From Parvularcula maris (GTDB taxonomy: Bacteria; Pseudomonadota; Alphaproteobacteria; Caulobacterales; Parvularculaceae): 33,684 bases of DNA. The notes beneath the pieces were generated by a model. It searched no databases. It was not told the DNA's origin and was given only the letters and a program-made list of their open reading frames with translations. Positions within the stretch are counted from its first letter, which is position 1. Each line of letters begins with the position of its first letter. The DNA is taken from positions 7,501 to 41,184 of the forward strand of contig NZ_JANIBC010000013.1 of NCBI RefSeq assembly GCF_024505085.1, in the 5' to 3' direction. The translations under genes and the position numbers were made by a program. Below are positions 7,756-13,787 of the stretch, piece by piece.

Positions 7756-7790
7756 AACGGACGGAAGTGGGTTCACCTCTTCCGTCCGTT
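7756..7790. terminator. 12-bp stem hairpin between convergent genes
   Basis: AACGGACGGAAG (7756-7767) and CTTCCGTCCGTT (7779-7790) pair perfectly around an 11-nt loop. The hairpin lies between the stop of the CMD gene and the stop of the NTF2-like gene on the other strand. There is no clear T run on either side, so it may block read-through in both directions or stabilise 3' ends rather than be a strict intrinsic terminator. Confidence 0.6.
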
Positions 7791-7834
7791 GTCAGTAAGG
7801 TGATGGACGAAGAGGGCCAAAACCCCGCCCTCCC

Positions 7835-8215
7835 TCACATCGCGTAGAAGAACTCCTCCCGCACGATTTTGCCGTCCTTGACGTGGTAGGTGGCGGTCTC
7901 CTGCATATCCATGACCTCGCCGGTGTCCTTGTTCTTCGCCTTGGCGTTGAAGAGGACGGAGAAGCGGTCGTCGCCGTGGTAGAAGGGGCCGGTGGTGGAA
8001 CTTTCGAGCTCCTCCATGGTGCTCTCCCACCAGTCGTGCTTCTGGTGGATGGCCTTCAGGCCCTGGACCTCGCGGCCCATCTCCGGCCCGGCATAGGCTT
8101 CGACGGAGGTGGCGTCCTCGGCATAGAGCTTGTCGAGGTTCTCGCGCTCCTTGCCCTCCCGGCAGCCCTTGACGAGCTGTTCGGCGACCTGGCGTAGCTG
8201 ATCGTTCGGACCCAT
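7835..8215 (-). CDS. NTF2/SnoaL-like protein
   Basis: 126 residues from the ATG at 8215. The pattern is that of a SnoaL-like NTF2 fold: a long first helix (LRQVAEQLVKGCREGKER), LDKLYAEDATSVEA, a helix GLKAIHQKHDWWES, then strands ending in ATYHVKDGKIVREEFFY. Such cone-shaped folds serve as ketosteroid-isomerase-like enzymes or ligand-binding modules; stand-alone bacterial ones are mostly uncharacterised. The start was set by AAGGAA 8 nt upstream; two earlier in-frame Met codons lack a ribosome binding site. It is a single gene, convergent with the CMD gene. No signal peptide is visible. The function is not known. Confidence 0.75.
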   Translation of the reverse strand: MGPNDQLRQVAEQLVKGCREGKERENLDKLYAEDATSVEAYAGPEMGREVQGLKAIHQKHDWWESTMEELESSTTGPFYHGDDRFSVLFNAKAKNKDTGEVMDMQETATYHVKDGKIVREEFFYAM

Positions 8216-8285
8216 GGTGATGTTCCTTATCTGTTCCATGGCTGTCTTGCGCCCCAAACCGCGGCAAAGCGAGTCGTTTATGCAG

Positions 8286-8744
8286 CTACGCCCTGTCTTT
8301 CGGCAGCAGCACGCCCTTGGCCTCGTTGACCTTGGCGGCGAGGTAGTCCGAGCCCCCCTGATCGGGGTGTGCGCGCAGGATCATCCGTTTGTGGGCGGCG
8401 GTGATCTCCTCGGCGGTGGCGGGCTCGGCGAGGCCGAGCACCGACAGCGCCTCCGCACGCGACATGCCGCGCGGGCCAGGCCTTGATGGCGGCCTTTCGC
8501 CCAGGTCCTCGAACCCGGAAAGCGACCCTCTCGCCTGCAGCACCGCCGAGGCGGCGATCCCCGCACCGATCAGCATCGCCACGATGGCAAGCGGCGTCAG
8601 CCTCATCCAGCTCAAGAGAAGAACCGCCGCCGCCGTCAGCGCGCCGATAATCAGCAGCCTGCGCCTGACCGCCGAGGGCAACTCCAGACGCTTGGCGAGG
8701 AAACCGGAAGCCAGGAGCAGGACGGCCAGGAAGAAGAGAAGCAT
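8286..8744 (-). CDS. Membrane-anchored J-domain protein (TIM14-like)
   Basis: 152 residues. Hydrophobic helices cover about 1-18, 29-45 and 50-68. A linker follows, then a C-terminal J domain (about 93-150) with the obligatory HPD at 126-128 in LRAHPDQGGSDYLAAK. The layout (membrane anchor first, J domain last, ending NEAKGVLL) is that of the alphaproteobacterial proteins related to mitochondrial TIM14/PAM18. It should stimulate DnaK at the cytoplasmic face of the inner membrane. It begins 8 nt after the mipZ stop, so it is probably in the same transcript. The frame is open further upstream across mipZ, but that part is out-of-frame overlap and the ATG at 8744 is the sensible start. Confidence 0.8.
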   Translation of the reverse strand: MLLFFLAVLLLASGFLAKRLELPSAVRRRLLIIGALTAAAVLLLSWMRLTPLAIVAMLIGAGIAASAVLQARGSLSGFEDLGERPPSRPGPRGMSRAEALSVLGLAEPATAEEITAAHKRMILRAHPDQGGSDYLAAKVNEAKGVLLPKDRA

Positions 8745-8752
8745 GGTCCCGC

Positions 8753-9664
8753 TTACGCGGCGCGGCGGGCCTCCGCCAAGGGGGCAGGTGCGCTGTCCTG
8801 CGACTTGGCAGGCTGTGCGACTGGCTCGCCGACGCCCTCCGCCATGGGCAGGCGCAGGCAGGAGAGCATGCTGCGCAGCTCCTGCCGGGCGGCCAGGTGG
8901 CTCATGGAGGAGAGCTTTCTTGGGCTGGCCTTGGTGCCGAGGTCGAGGAGCGTCATGCCGTAGCGGAAGAGCTCGCGGTAGATCACCCGCTCGCCGAAGC
9001 CGCGGGCCTGGCGGAACTGGATGCGCTTGGAGAGGTCCGCGAGCTTCTCGGCCATGGCCGCCTTGTTCTTGGCATTGGTGGCCTGCATCCGGTTGCGCAT
9101 CACGACCCAGTCGATGCCCCCGGTGACCCCCGACTGGGCGCGGGTCTGGCGGGCTTTCCACACGGTTTCGGCATAGAGGCTGGGGCCGAGAATCTCGCCC
9201 GTCGTCGGGCAGACCTTAGCGAGAAGGTCGAAGTCCACGAAGCTGTCGTTCATGGGCGTGACGATGGTGTCGGCGTAGCAGTGAGCGGTGCGCGAGAGAT
9301 GCGTGTCGGCGCCTGGAGTGTCGATGACAAGGAAGTCGCAGTCCGAGAACGCGGCCAGTGTCCGGCGCAGGCGCTCGTCGTCGTCCTGCACCCGGCGCGT
9401 GTGGCTGTCATGCTCGGAGCCCTGCAGCGGCAGCATCTTCGGGATCGGCAGGTCCTCGGCGGTGAGGCCCTGGCTGACGCCCCACTGGGCGCGGTTCTCG
9501 AGGTAACGCCACAGGCTCTTCTGGCGCGTGTCGAGGTCGAGCACGCCCACCTTGCGGCCCGCCTTCATCAGGCTGACGACCAGGTGCATGGCGACGGTGG
9601 TCTTGCCGCTGCCGCCCTTCTCGTTGCCGGTGACGATCACATGGGTATTGCGCTCGGTACTCAT
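8753..9664 (-). CDS. mipZ: Division plane positioning ATPase MipZ
   Basis: 303 residues of the ParA/MinD superfamily. The deviant Walker A is GNEKGGSGKTT (signature Lys K16, P-loop Lys K21). DLDTRQKS (D43, D45) follows as in MipZ, and FLVIDTPG is the Walker B-like strand. MipZ binds the ParB complex at the chromosome origin and forms a gradient from the poles that blocks FtsZ assembly, placing division at mid-cell in alphaproteobacteria that lack MinCDE. GGAAG lies 7 nt before the ATG. The start overlaps the stop of a SPOR-domain gene by four bases, and a J-domain gene follows, giving a three-gene unit. The last 40 residues are Ala/Pro/Glu-rich and probably disordered. Confidence 0.95.
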   Translation of the reverse strand: MSTERNTHVIVTGNEKGGSGKTTVAMHLVVSLMKAGRKVGVLDLDTRQKSLWRYLENRAQWGVSQGLTAEDLPIPKMLPLQGSEHDSHTRRVQDDDERLRRTLAAFSDCDFLVIDTPGADTHLSRTAHCYADTIVTPMNDSFVDFDLLAKVCPTTGEILGPSLYAETVWKARQTRAQSGVTGGIDWVVMRNRMQATNAKNKAAMAEKLADLSKRIQFRQARGFGERVIYRELFRYGMTLLDLGTKASPRKLSSMSHLAARQELRSMLSCLRLPMAEGVGEPVAQPAKSQDSAPAPLAEARRAA

Positions 9665-10122
9665 GATGCACTTCCGGTTGAGGGGTGAAGATCACCGGCG
9701 GTGGTCGCCGGAACACAGTAGGCGCCCTCGCGGGAGAGAGCGCGGCAGAGGGCGCTCGCCGCGCCCTCATCGGGCAGCGGACCGGCCAGAAGACGCACGA
9801 AGACCCCCTTCGCGCCGAGATCGACCACCGCCGTCACCGGCTCGTGGTGGCTCAGGACGGGGTGGCGGTCGAGAAGGATCTGCCAGCCGATCGCCGCGTC
9901 GTCGGCGCCTCTATAGGAGGCGAGATGGACGGCTGGAGCGGGGCCAGACTGCTCGCGGGCCGGCGCGCCGATCATCTCGACGCGCGGCTCGAGCACGGTC
10001 GGCTCGAGGAGCGGCTCCAGTCTCTGCGCGGCTGCAGGGCCTTCTGCCGCTGCGATCATTACCACGCCGAGCCCGGCCTTGAGGAGGGGGTGGGCTTCTG
10101 CCATGGCCTTAACGTTTACCAT
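9661..10122 (-). CDS. SPOR-domain protein upstream of mipZ
   Basis: About 153 residues if the ATG at 10122 is used; Met at 10104 is an alternative, and neither has a clear ribosome binding site. A short hydrophobic segment near the N-terminus (about 12-27) could be an anchor or signal. A Pro/Glu-rich linker follows. The last 85 residues look like a SPOR domain: VHLASYRGADDAAIGWQIL, then GVFVRLLAGPLPDEGAASAL, CRALSREGAYC. SPOR domains bind denuded glycan strands at the septal wall. Its ATGA overlap with mipZ joins a septal-wall binder with the division-site selector. The open frame continues to 10182, but that would reach into the divergent panC promoter zone. Confidence 0.75.
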   Translation of the reverse strand: MVNVKAMAEAHPLLKAGLGVVMIAAAEGPAAAQRLEPLLEPTVLEPRVEMIGAPAREQSGPAPAVHLASYRGADDAAIGWQILLDRHPVLSHHEPVTAVVDLGAKGVFVRLLAGPLPDEGAASALCRALSREGAYCVPATTAGDLHPSTGSAS

Positions 10123-10201
10123 TGTGGTTGACGAAAGGTTACCAGGCCCTGACGCACACAAGTTGCGCGTGTTGTGGCCCACACTCTATTCGGGAGAGGG
10201 A

Positions 10202-11059
10202 ATGGACCTCGCGCGTTCGCAGGAAGAGCTGCAGAAGCTGCTCAATTCCAATAAGATAAAGGGTTCCAGCCTGGGTTTCGTGCCCACCATGGGGGCGCTG
10301 CACAAGGGCCACCTCTCCCTCTGTCACGTGGCTTCGCGACACGCGGAGCGTGTATGTGCGTCAATTTTCATCAACCCCCGTCAGTTCGGTCCCGGCGAGG
10401 ATCTCGCCACCTACCCCCAGGATACACAGGCCGACCTCGCTAAATTGGAGGGGGCGGGGGTCGATCTTTGCTACCTGCCGATACCGGAGGACATCTACCC
10501 CCTCGGCTACTCCACCACGGTGGATGTGGGTCCGGTGGCCAGGCCCCTGGACGGCTCGTCGAGGCCCAGCTTCTTCTCCGGTATCGCCACGGTGGTGACC
10601 AAGCTCTTCAACCGTGTCAGGCCGGATGTGGCCGTCTTCGGGGAGAAGGACTACCAGCAGCTCCTCGTCATCCGCCGCCTGGTCGCCGACCTGGACCTTG
10701 GCGTGAAGATCGTCGGCGCACCGATCGTCCGGGAGGAGGACGGCCTCGCCATGTCCTCGCGCAACAGATACCTCACACCCCCCGAGCGCCGCATCGCCGG
10801 TGAGCTCAACCAGATCATGGCCAAGACCTGCCAGAGGATCGAAGGCGGCGTCCCCGCCCCCGCCGCCCTGGCCCAGGGCCGCGAGGACCTCGAGGCGGCA
10901 GGCCTCCGCCCCGTCGACTATTTCGAGCTACGGTCCTCCGTGGACCTCTCACCCATGCCGGAGCGCGAGCTGCGACGCACCGAAATGGAGGAAGCACGGC
11001 TGTTCGCTGCCGTGATGCTGGGCCGTACACGGCTGATCGACAACATGCCGGTGGTCTGA
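10202..11059 (+). CDS. panC: Pantothenate synthetase
   Basis: 285 residues, usual length for PanC. It joins pantoate and beta-alanine using ATP in the pathway to coenzyme A. Seen motifs are the HIGH-type ATP loop PTMGALHKGHLSL (H34, H37), FINPRQFGP, VFGEKDYQQL and the KMSKS-equivalent MSSRNRYL. The start at 10202 is preceded directly by GGGAGAGG and matches the family N-terminus (a short helix before VPTMG). The 41 codons that are open upstream are GC-rich shadow of the SPOR gene. It is divergent from the SPOR-mipZ operon with about 80 bp between. panB is not in the window. An 8-bp stem hairpin follows at 11076. Confidence 0.96.
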   Translation: MDLARSQEELQKLLNSNKIKGSSLGFVPTMGALHKGHLSLCHVASRHAERVCASIFINPRQFGPGEDLATYPQDTQADLAKLEGAGVDLCYLPIPEDIYPLGYSTTVDVGPVARPLDGSSRPSFFSGIATVVTKLFNRVRPDVAVFGEKDYQQLLVIRRLVADLDLGVKIVGAPIVREEDGLAMSSRNRYLTPPERRIAGELNQIMAKTCQRIEGGVPAPAALAQGREDLEAAGLRPVDYFELRSSVDLSPMPERELRRTEMEEARLFAAVMLGRTRLIDNMPVV

Positions 11060-11075
11060 CGAATAAACCCGCAGG

Positions 11076-11098
11076 GCGCCTTTCCTCTTCAAAGGCGC
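11076..11098 (+). terminator. Hairpin after panC
   Basis: GCGCCTTT (11076-11083) pairs perfectly with AAAGGCGC (11091-11098) around a 7-nt loop, 17 nt after the panC stop. No T run follows, so termination strength is uncertain. Confidence 0.5.
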
Positions 11099-11113
11099 AC
11101 GGCTCCTCGATTA

Positions 11114-11227
11114 CGCCTTCCCATGGTCGCGCAGCGATCCATGGGACCCATCTCCGAACAGCAGGATAGGCGCCGCGGGCAGGAGCTGGGTCCCACGGTC
11201 TCCGCTTCGCTGCGCCGTGGGAAAGCG
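11114..11227. repeat. Inverted pair of a CCCACGG/CCGTGGG structured repeat
   Basis: Two units of one dispersed family face each other. The plus-strand unit (11114-11152) reads CGCCTTCCCATGG, a GC-rich loop, then CCATGGGACCCATC. The minus-strand unit (11188-11227) reads CGCTTTCCCACGG, a loop, then CCGTGGGACCC. A third unit is at 19540-19581. The stem base pair changes from C-G to T-A between units (CACGG/CCGTG against CATGG/CCATG), so pairing is kept. Apparent frames across here are not genes. Confidence 0.75.
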
Positions 11228-11361
11228 GATGAAGAAGCGGGTGCCGTAGGGCGGCTCGCGAAGCGTGCGGCCGCGACCCGGCCCCCTATCGCAGCAGGTA
11301 TACGGGGCGGGGGTTTCGTAGCCGGTCCGCGCCAAGCGGATGATTCTGCTGCGTGCCCCTA

Positions 11362-11489
11362 CCGTCATCCCGGAAGCCGAAGGCTATCCGGGACCCATGG
11401 ACCGGTCAGCTCTCACGAAGGCAACGGACCGAATGGTGAATACCGTCAGGCCATGGGTCCCGGATCAGCTTCGCTGTCCGGGATGACGG
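11362..11489. repeat. BIME-like pair of CCCGGA/TCCGGG palindromic repeats
   Basis: The left arm (11362-11400) and right arm (11451-11489) are 39-nt inverted copies that agree except in the tip. Each arm is itself a hairpin of CCCGGA against TCCGGG. The inner tip is AGCC-GAA-GGCT in one and CAGC-GAA-GCTG in the other, so all four inner pairs are kept although the bases differ. Both arms end in GGGACCCATGG. A related pair lies at 25796-25917. These are the short interspersed palindromes common in alphaproteobacterial intergenic DNA. Confidence 0.85.
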
Positions 11490-11547
11490 CGGAAGGAGAC
11501 ATACGGCCTAGAAGCAGTGGCCGCCTGCCGGCGTCCACCCTACGGGC

Positions 11548-11682
11548 CGTCATTCCGGGGCGCTCGAAGAGCGAGCCCGGAATTCAGAATCGAAGCGGTA
11601 GAAACAGCAGCGTGCCGCCCAGCAAACCCACCCGGACCAAGTCTGGATTCCGGGCTCAGGCTCCGTCTGCCCCGGAATGACA
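11548..11682. repeat. Inverted pair of a TCATTCCGGGG-type repeat
   Basis: Arms 11548-11588 and 11642-11682 are 41-nt inverted copies sharing GTCATTCCGGGGC at the outside and GAGCCCGGAAT near the inside. The left arm tip is a perfect GCTC-GAA-GAGC stem. This is a sister family to the CCCGGA repeat next to it. The region 11060-11755 as a whole holds only repeats, with no supportable gene. Confidence 0.8.
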
Positions 11683-11755
11683 GGTGGAGGTAGTACGTAC
11701 ACCATCAACGCCGATCGCGCCTTCAGCTTCCAGGAAGATGCCGTGAAGCGCCCAC

Positions 11756-11779
11756 AAAAAAGGCGGGCCAAGGCCCGCC
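11756..11779 (-). terminator. Intrinsic terminator of tig
   Basis: On the minus strand, GGCGGGCC-TT-GGCCCGCC is followed by six T. It lies about 27 nt after the tig stop. The stem is perfect and GC-rich, so this is a strong rho-independent terminator. Confidence 0.9.
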
Positions 11780-11805
11780 TTTCGTCAACCGGTCGAACCG
11801 CGCGC

Positions 11806-13137
11806 CTACTCGTCGCCGGGCTCGGCCATCAACTCGTCTTTGCTGACGGTCTTCTCGGTGATCTCGGCCTTCTCGATGAGGTGGTCGACCACCTTCTCCT
11901 CGAAGAGCGGTGCACGGAACTGGGCGAGGAGTTCCGGGCGCTCCTGGATCATCTGGAAGAGCTGCTGGGGCTGCATGCCCATCTGCATGGCCTGGGCCTG
12001 GATCGAGCGGGTCAGCTCGTCCTGGGGCACCTGGACGTCGGCGGCCTTGCCGATCTCTGCCAGGAGAAGCCCCAGGCGCACACGGCGCTCGGCGATCTTC
12101 TCGTAGTCGGCCCTCAGTTCGTCTTCGGACTTGTCCTTGTCCTCGTCGTCGAGCTCGGTCGCCTGGACCTGCTGCCAGATCTGCTCGAACTCGGCTTTGA
12201 CCATGCCGGGGGGCAGGTCGAAATCGTGGTTCTCGTCCAGAACATCGAGCAGCTCGCGCTTGGTGTGAAGGCGCGACTGCGACTTGTAGCGGTCCTGGAT
12301 CATCTCGCGGACGCGGGTCTTGAGGCCTTCGAGGTCGTCAAATCCGATGGTCTTGGCGAACTCGTCGTCGATCTCCGTGTCCTGCGCTTCTTGCAGGTTC
12401 TTCGCGGTGACGTCGAACTCGGCCTCCTTGCCGGCGAGGTGAGCTGCGGCATAGTCCTCAGGGAAGGTCACCTTGATGGTGCGCTCCTCCTCCTTCTTGA
12501 TGCCGAGGAGCTGCTCTTCGAAGCCGGGGATGAACTGGTTCGAGCCGAGATCGAGGTTCACGTCCTCACCCGAGCCGCCCTCGAACTCCTCCCCGTCGGC
12601 GCGGCCGACAAAGTCGATGACCAGACGGTGGCCTTCCTTGGCGACCCGGTTCTTGGGCAGGTCCTTATAGGTCTTGTTCTGGTCGGCGAGCTTCTGGACC
12701 TCCTCGTCCACCTCCGCCTCGTCGATCTCGGCGGTCATCCGGGTGAGCTTGAGCTCGTCGATCCCCTTGGGCTCGATCTCCGGCAGGACCTCCACATGCA
12801 TGTGGTATTCGAGGTCGGCCTTGCCCTTGACGACCTCGTCGATGAGGCCGTCCTTCATGTGGGGGTGGGGCTGCATGGCCGGGGTGATGTTGTTGTCAGA
12901 CAGCGCCTTGGTCTGGGCGGCGGTCATCTCCTCCTGGATCAGCTCGCCCATGAGGTTCGGGCCGTAGAGCTTCTTGAGGAAGCTGGTCGGCGCCTTGCCG
13001 GGGCGGAAGCCTTTGAGGTGGACCTGAGGCTTGATCTCTTCGAGCTTCGCGTCGAGCTTCTCGCTCAGATAGGTCTGCGAGATGACGACCTGATACTCGC
13101 GGCTGAGACCCTCGTTCTTGGTTTCCGTGACTTGCAT
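11806..13137 (-). CDS. tig: Trigger factor
   Basis: 443 residues, typical length. The ribosome-binding N-terminal domain (1-112) has the GFRPGKAP loop at 43-50 that docks on L23 at the tunnel exit. A PPIase FKBP-like domain follows (about 165-245; GHRLVIDFVGRADGEEFEGG, GSNQFIPGFEEQLLG). The C-terminal helical arms end in an acidic tail. It is an ATP-independent chaperone for nascent chains. In many bacteria clpP-clpX-lon come next; here they are not adjacent, and the gene stands alone with its own terminator. The upstream 240 bp contain a G-rich stretch but no promoter I could assign with confidence. Confidence 0.96.
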   Translation of the reverse strand: MQVTETKNEGLSREYQVVISQTYLSEKLDAKLEEIKPQVHLKGFRPGKAPTSFLKKLYGPNLMGELIQEEMTAAQTKALSDNNITPAMQPHPHMKDGLIDEVVKGKADLEYHMHVEVLPEIEPKGIDELKLTRMTAEIDEAEVDEEVQKLADQNKTYKDLPKNRVAKEGHRLVIDFVGRADGEEFEGGSGEDVNLDLGSNQFIPGFEEQLLGIKKEEERTIKVTFPEDYAAAHLAGKEAEFDVTAKNLQEAQDTEIDDEFAKTIGFDDLEGLKTRVREMIQDRYKSQSRLHTKRELLDVLDENHDFDLPPGMVKAEFEQIWQQVQATELDDEDKDKSEDELRADYEKIAERRVRLGLLLAEIGKAADVQVPQDELTRSIQAQAMQMGMQPQQLFQMIQERPELLAQFRAPLFEEKVVDHLIEKAEITEKTVSKDELMAEPGDE

Positions 13138-13380
13138 GACCCGTCCGTTCCGGTGCCGCCGCGCGGCGTGACTAATGGTTGGCCGAAGGGGCGTCCCCGC
13201 GGCGAAGCGGTGCGCCTAGAGCCTAAAGGCGCCCTTTTCAATGGGGGGCGGAGGGGGTTCCGCGCCGTTGGCGCCGGGAGGGAAGTTTGGACTTGTCCAC
13301 GGGGGTGTCGGCGCGGGCTAGAATGACTCCGCGAAGGGCTGTTGGGGAAAGAGCACCAACACTCATTAGCACCCTCTTCG

Positions 13381-13467
13381 AAGCTCGGCGGCGGAACGGG
13401 AAGGCACCTAAGCAGGTGCCCGAGCCGAATGGCTCGCCCCATCGGAGGCGCCGCGCGCCGTGAGATA
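13381..13467 (-). repeat. 87-bp structured repeat, copy A
   Basis: On the minus strand this begins TATCTCACGGCGCGCGG and ends GTTCCGCCGCCGAGCTT. It matches copy B at 19415-19501 over the same 87 bp with differences only in the middle. The inner hairpin is GGCACCT-GCTT-AGGTGCC here and GGCACCC-GGTC-GGGTGCC in copy B; the closing pair has changed T-A for C-G. A second stem, CGAGCC-AT-T-CGGCTCG, is present in this copy only. It falls in a gene-free stretch (13138-13655). Confidence 0.8.
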
Positions 13468-13532
13468 GAAGAGACTCCATTTTTGAGACCAAGGCTTGTG
13501 CTGCCGAGCTGCTGCCGCAGCGTTTCCGACCT

Positions 13533-13628
13533 GAAAAAGGTCCCCCGGACCTTTTTCTTTCACTGCGCGAAACCGGTCGAGGCCCTGCCGGGCATTCTCC
13601 GCCTTCGAAACCTCCCCCGGAGGTTTCG
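13533..13628. repeat. Two perfect hairpins with CCC loops
   Basis: GAAAAAGGTCC-CCC-GGACCTTTTTC (13533-13557; 11-bp stem) and CGAAACCTCC-CCC-GGAGGTTTCG (13606-13628; 10-bp stem) have the same loop and similar design but different stems. The first has A and T runs on its two sides, so it could terminate transcription in both directions. They lie between the 87-bp repeat and tRNA-Leu. Confidence 0.65.
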
Positions 13629-13655
13629 ATCCGGCGTTGCCGGACCGGCTACGAA

Positions 13656-13740
13656 TGGTGCGGATGAGAGGACTCGAACCTCCACGCCGTAAGACACCAG
13701 AACCTAAATCTGGCGCGTCTACCAATTCCGCCACATCCGC
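13656..13740 (-). tRNA. tRNA-Leu (anticodon TAG)
   Basis: An 85-nt class II cloverleaf on the minus strand: acceptor GCGGATG with CATCCGC, D arm with GGAATTGGTAGACGC, anticodon arm CCAGATTTAGGTTCTGG with TAG, a variable arm TGTCTTACGGCGT, T arm GGTTCGAGTCC and encoded CCA. The open frame that crosses it and ends in a tRNA-like MAELVDAPDLGSG peptide is not a gene. Confidence 0.97.
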
Positions 13741-13787
13741 ACATGGGGAGCGGCGGGGTTAGCGTCCGCCCGCTCTGCTGTCGAGCG

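Noticed and set aside
11123-11680. Long open frame in the panC-tig gap
   Set aside because: It runs through three inverted repeat pairs and its protein is low in hydrophobic structure and rich in Pro/Gly/Arg. The frame is a by-product of GC-rich palindromes.
11100-11755. CRISPR array
   Set aside because: The repeats are inverted pairs from three families with no regular spacing or direct repeat-spacer pattern.
11677-13326. 549-codon open frame on the plus strand opposite tig
   Set aside because: It is the antisense of trigger factor, made of Leu/Val/Asp/Gly-rich shadow sequence. Trigger factor has full domain evidence.
13270-13330. Promoter with TTGTCC and TAGAAT on the plus strand
   Set aside because: The spacer is 20 bp, too long for a normal sigma-70 promoter, and no gene or clear RNA follows.
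13408-13734. 108-codon minus-strand frame across tRNA-Leu and repeat copy A
   Set aside because: Its first part is the tRNA read as protein and the rest is the 87-bp repeat and CCC-loop hairpins.
13656-13740. tRNA-Leu or tRNA-Trp as integration sites
   Set aside because: No integrase and no direct repeat of a tRNA 3' end was found nearby.
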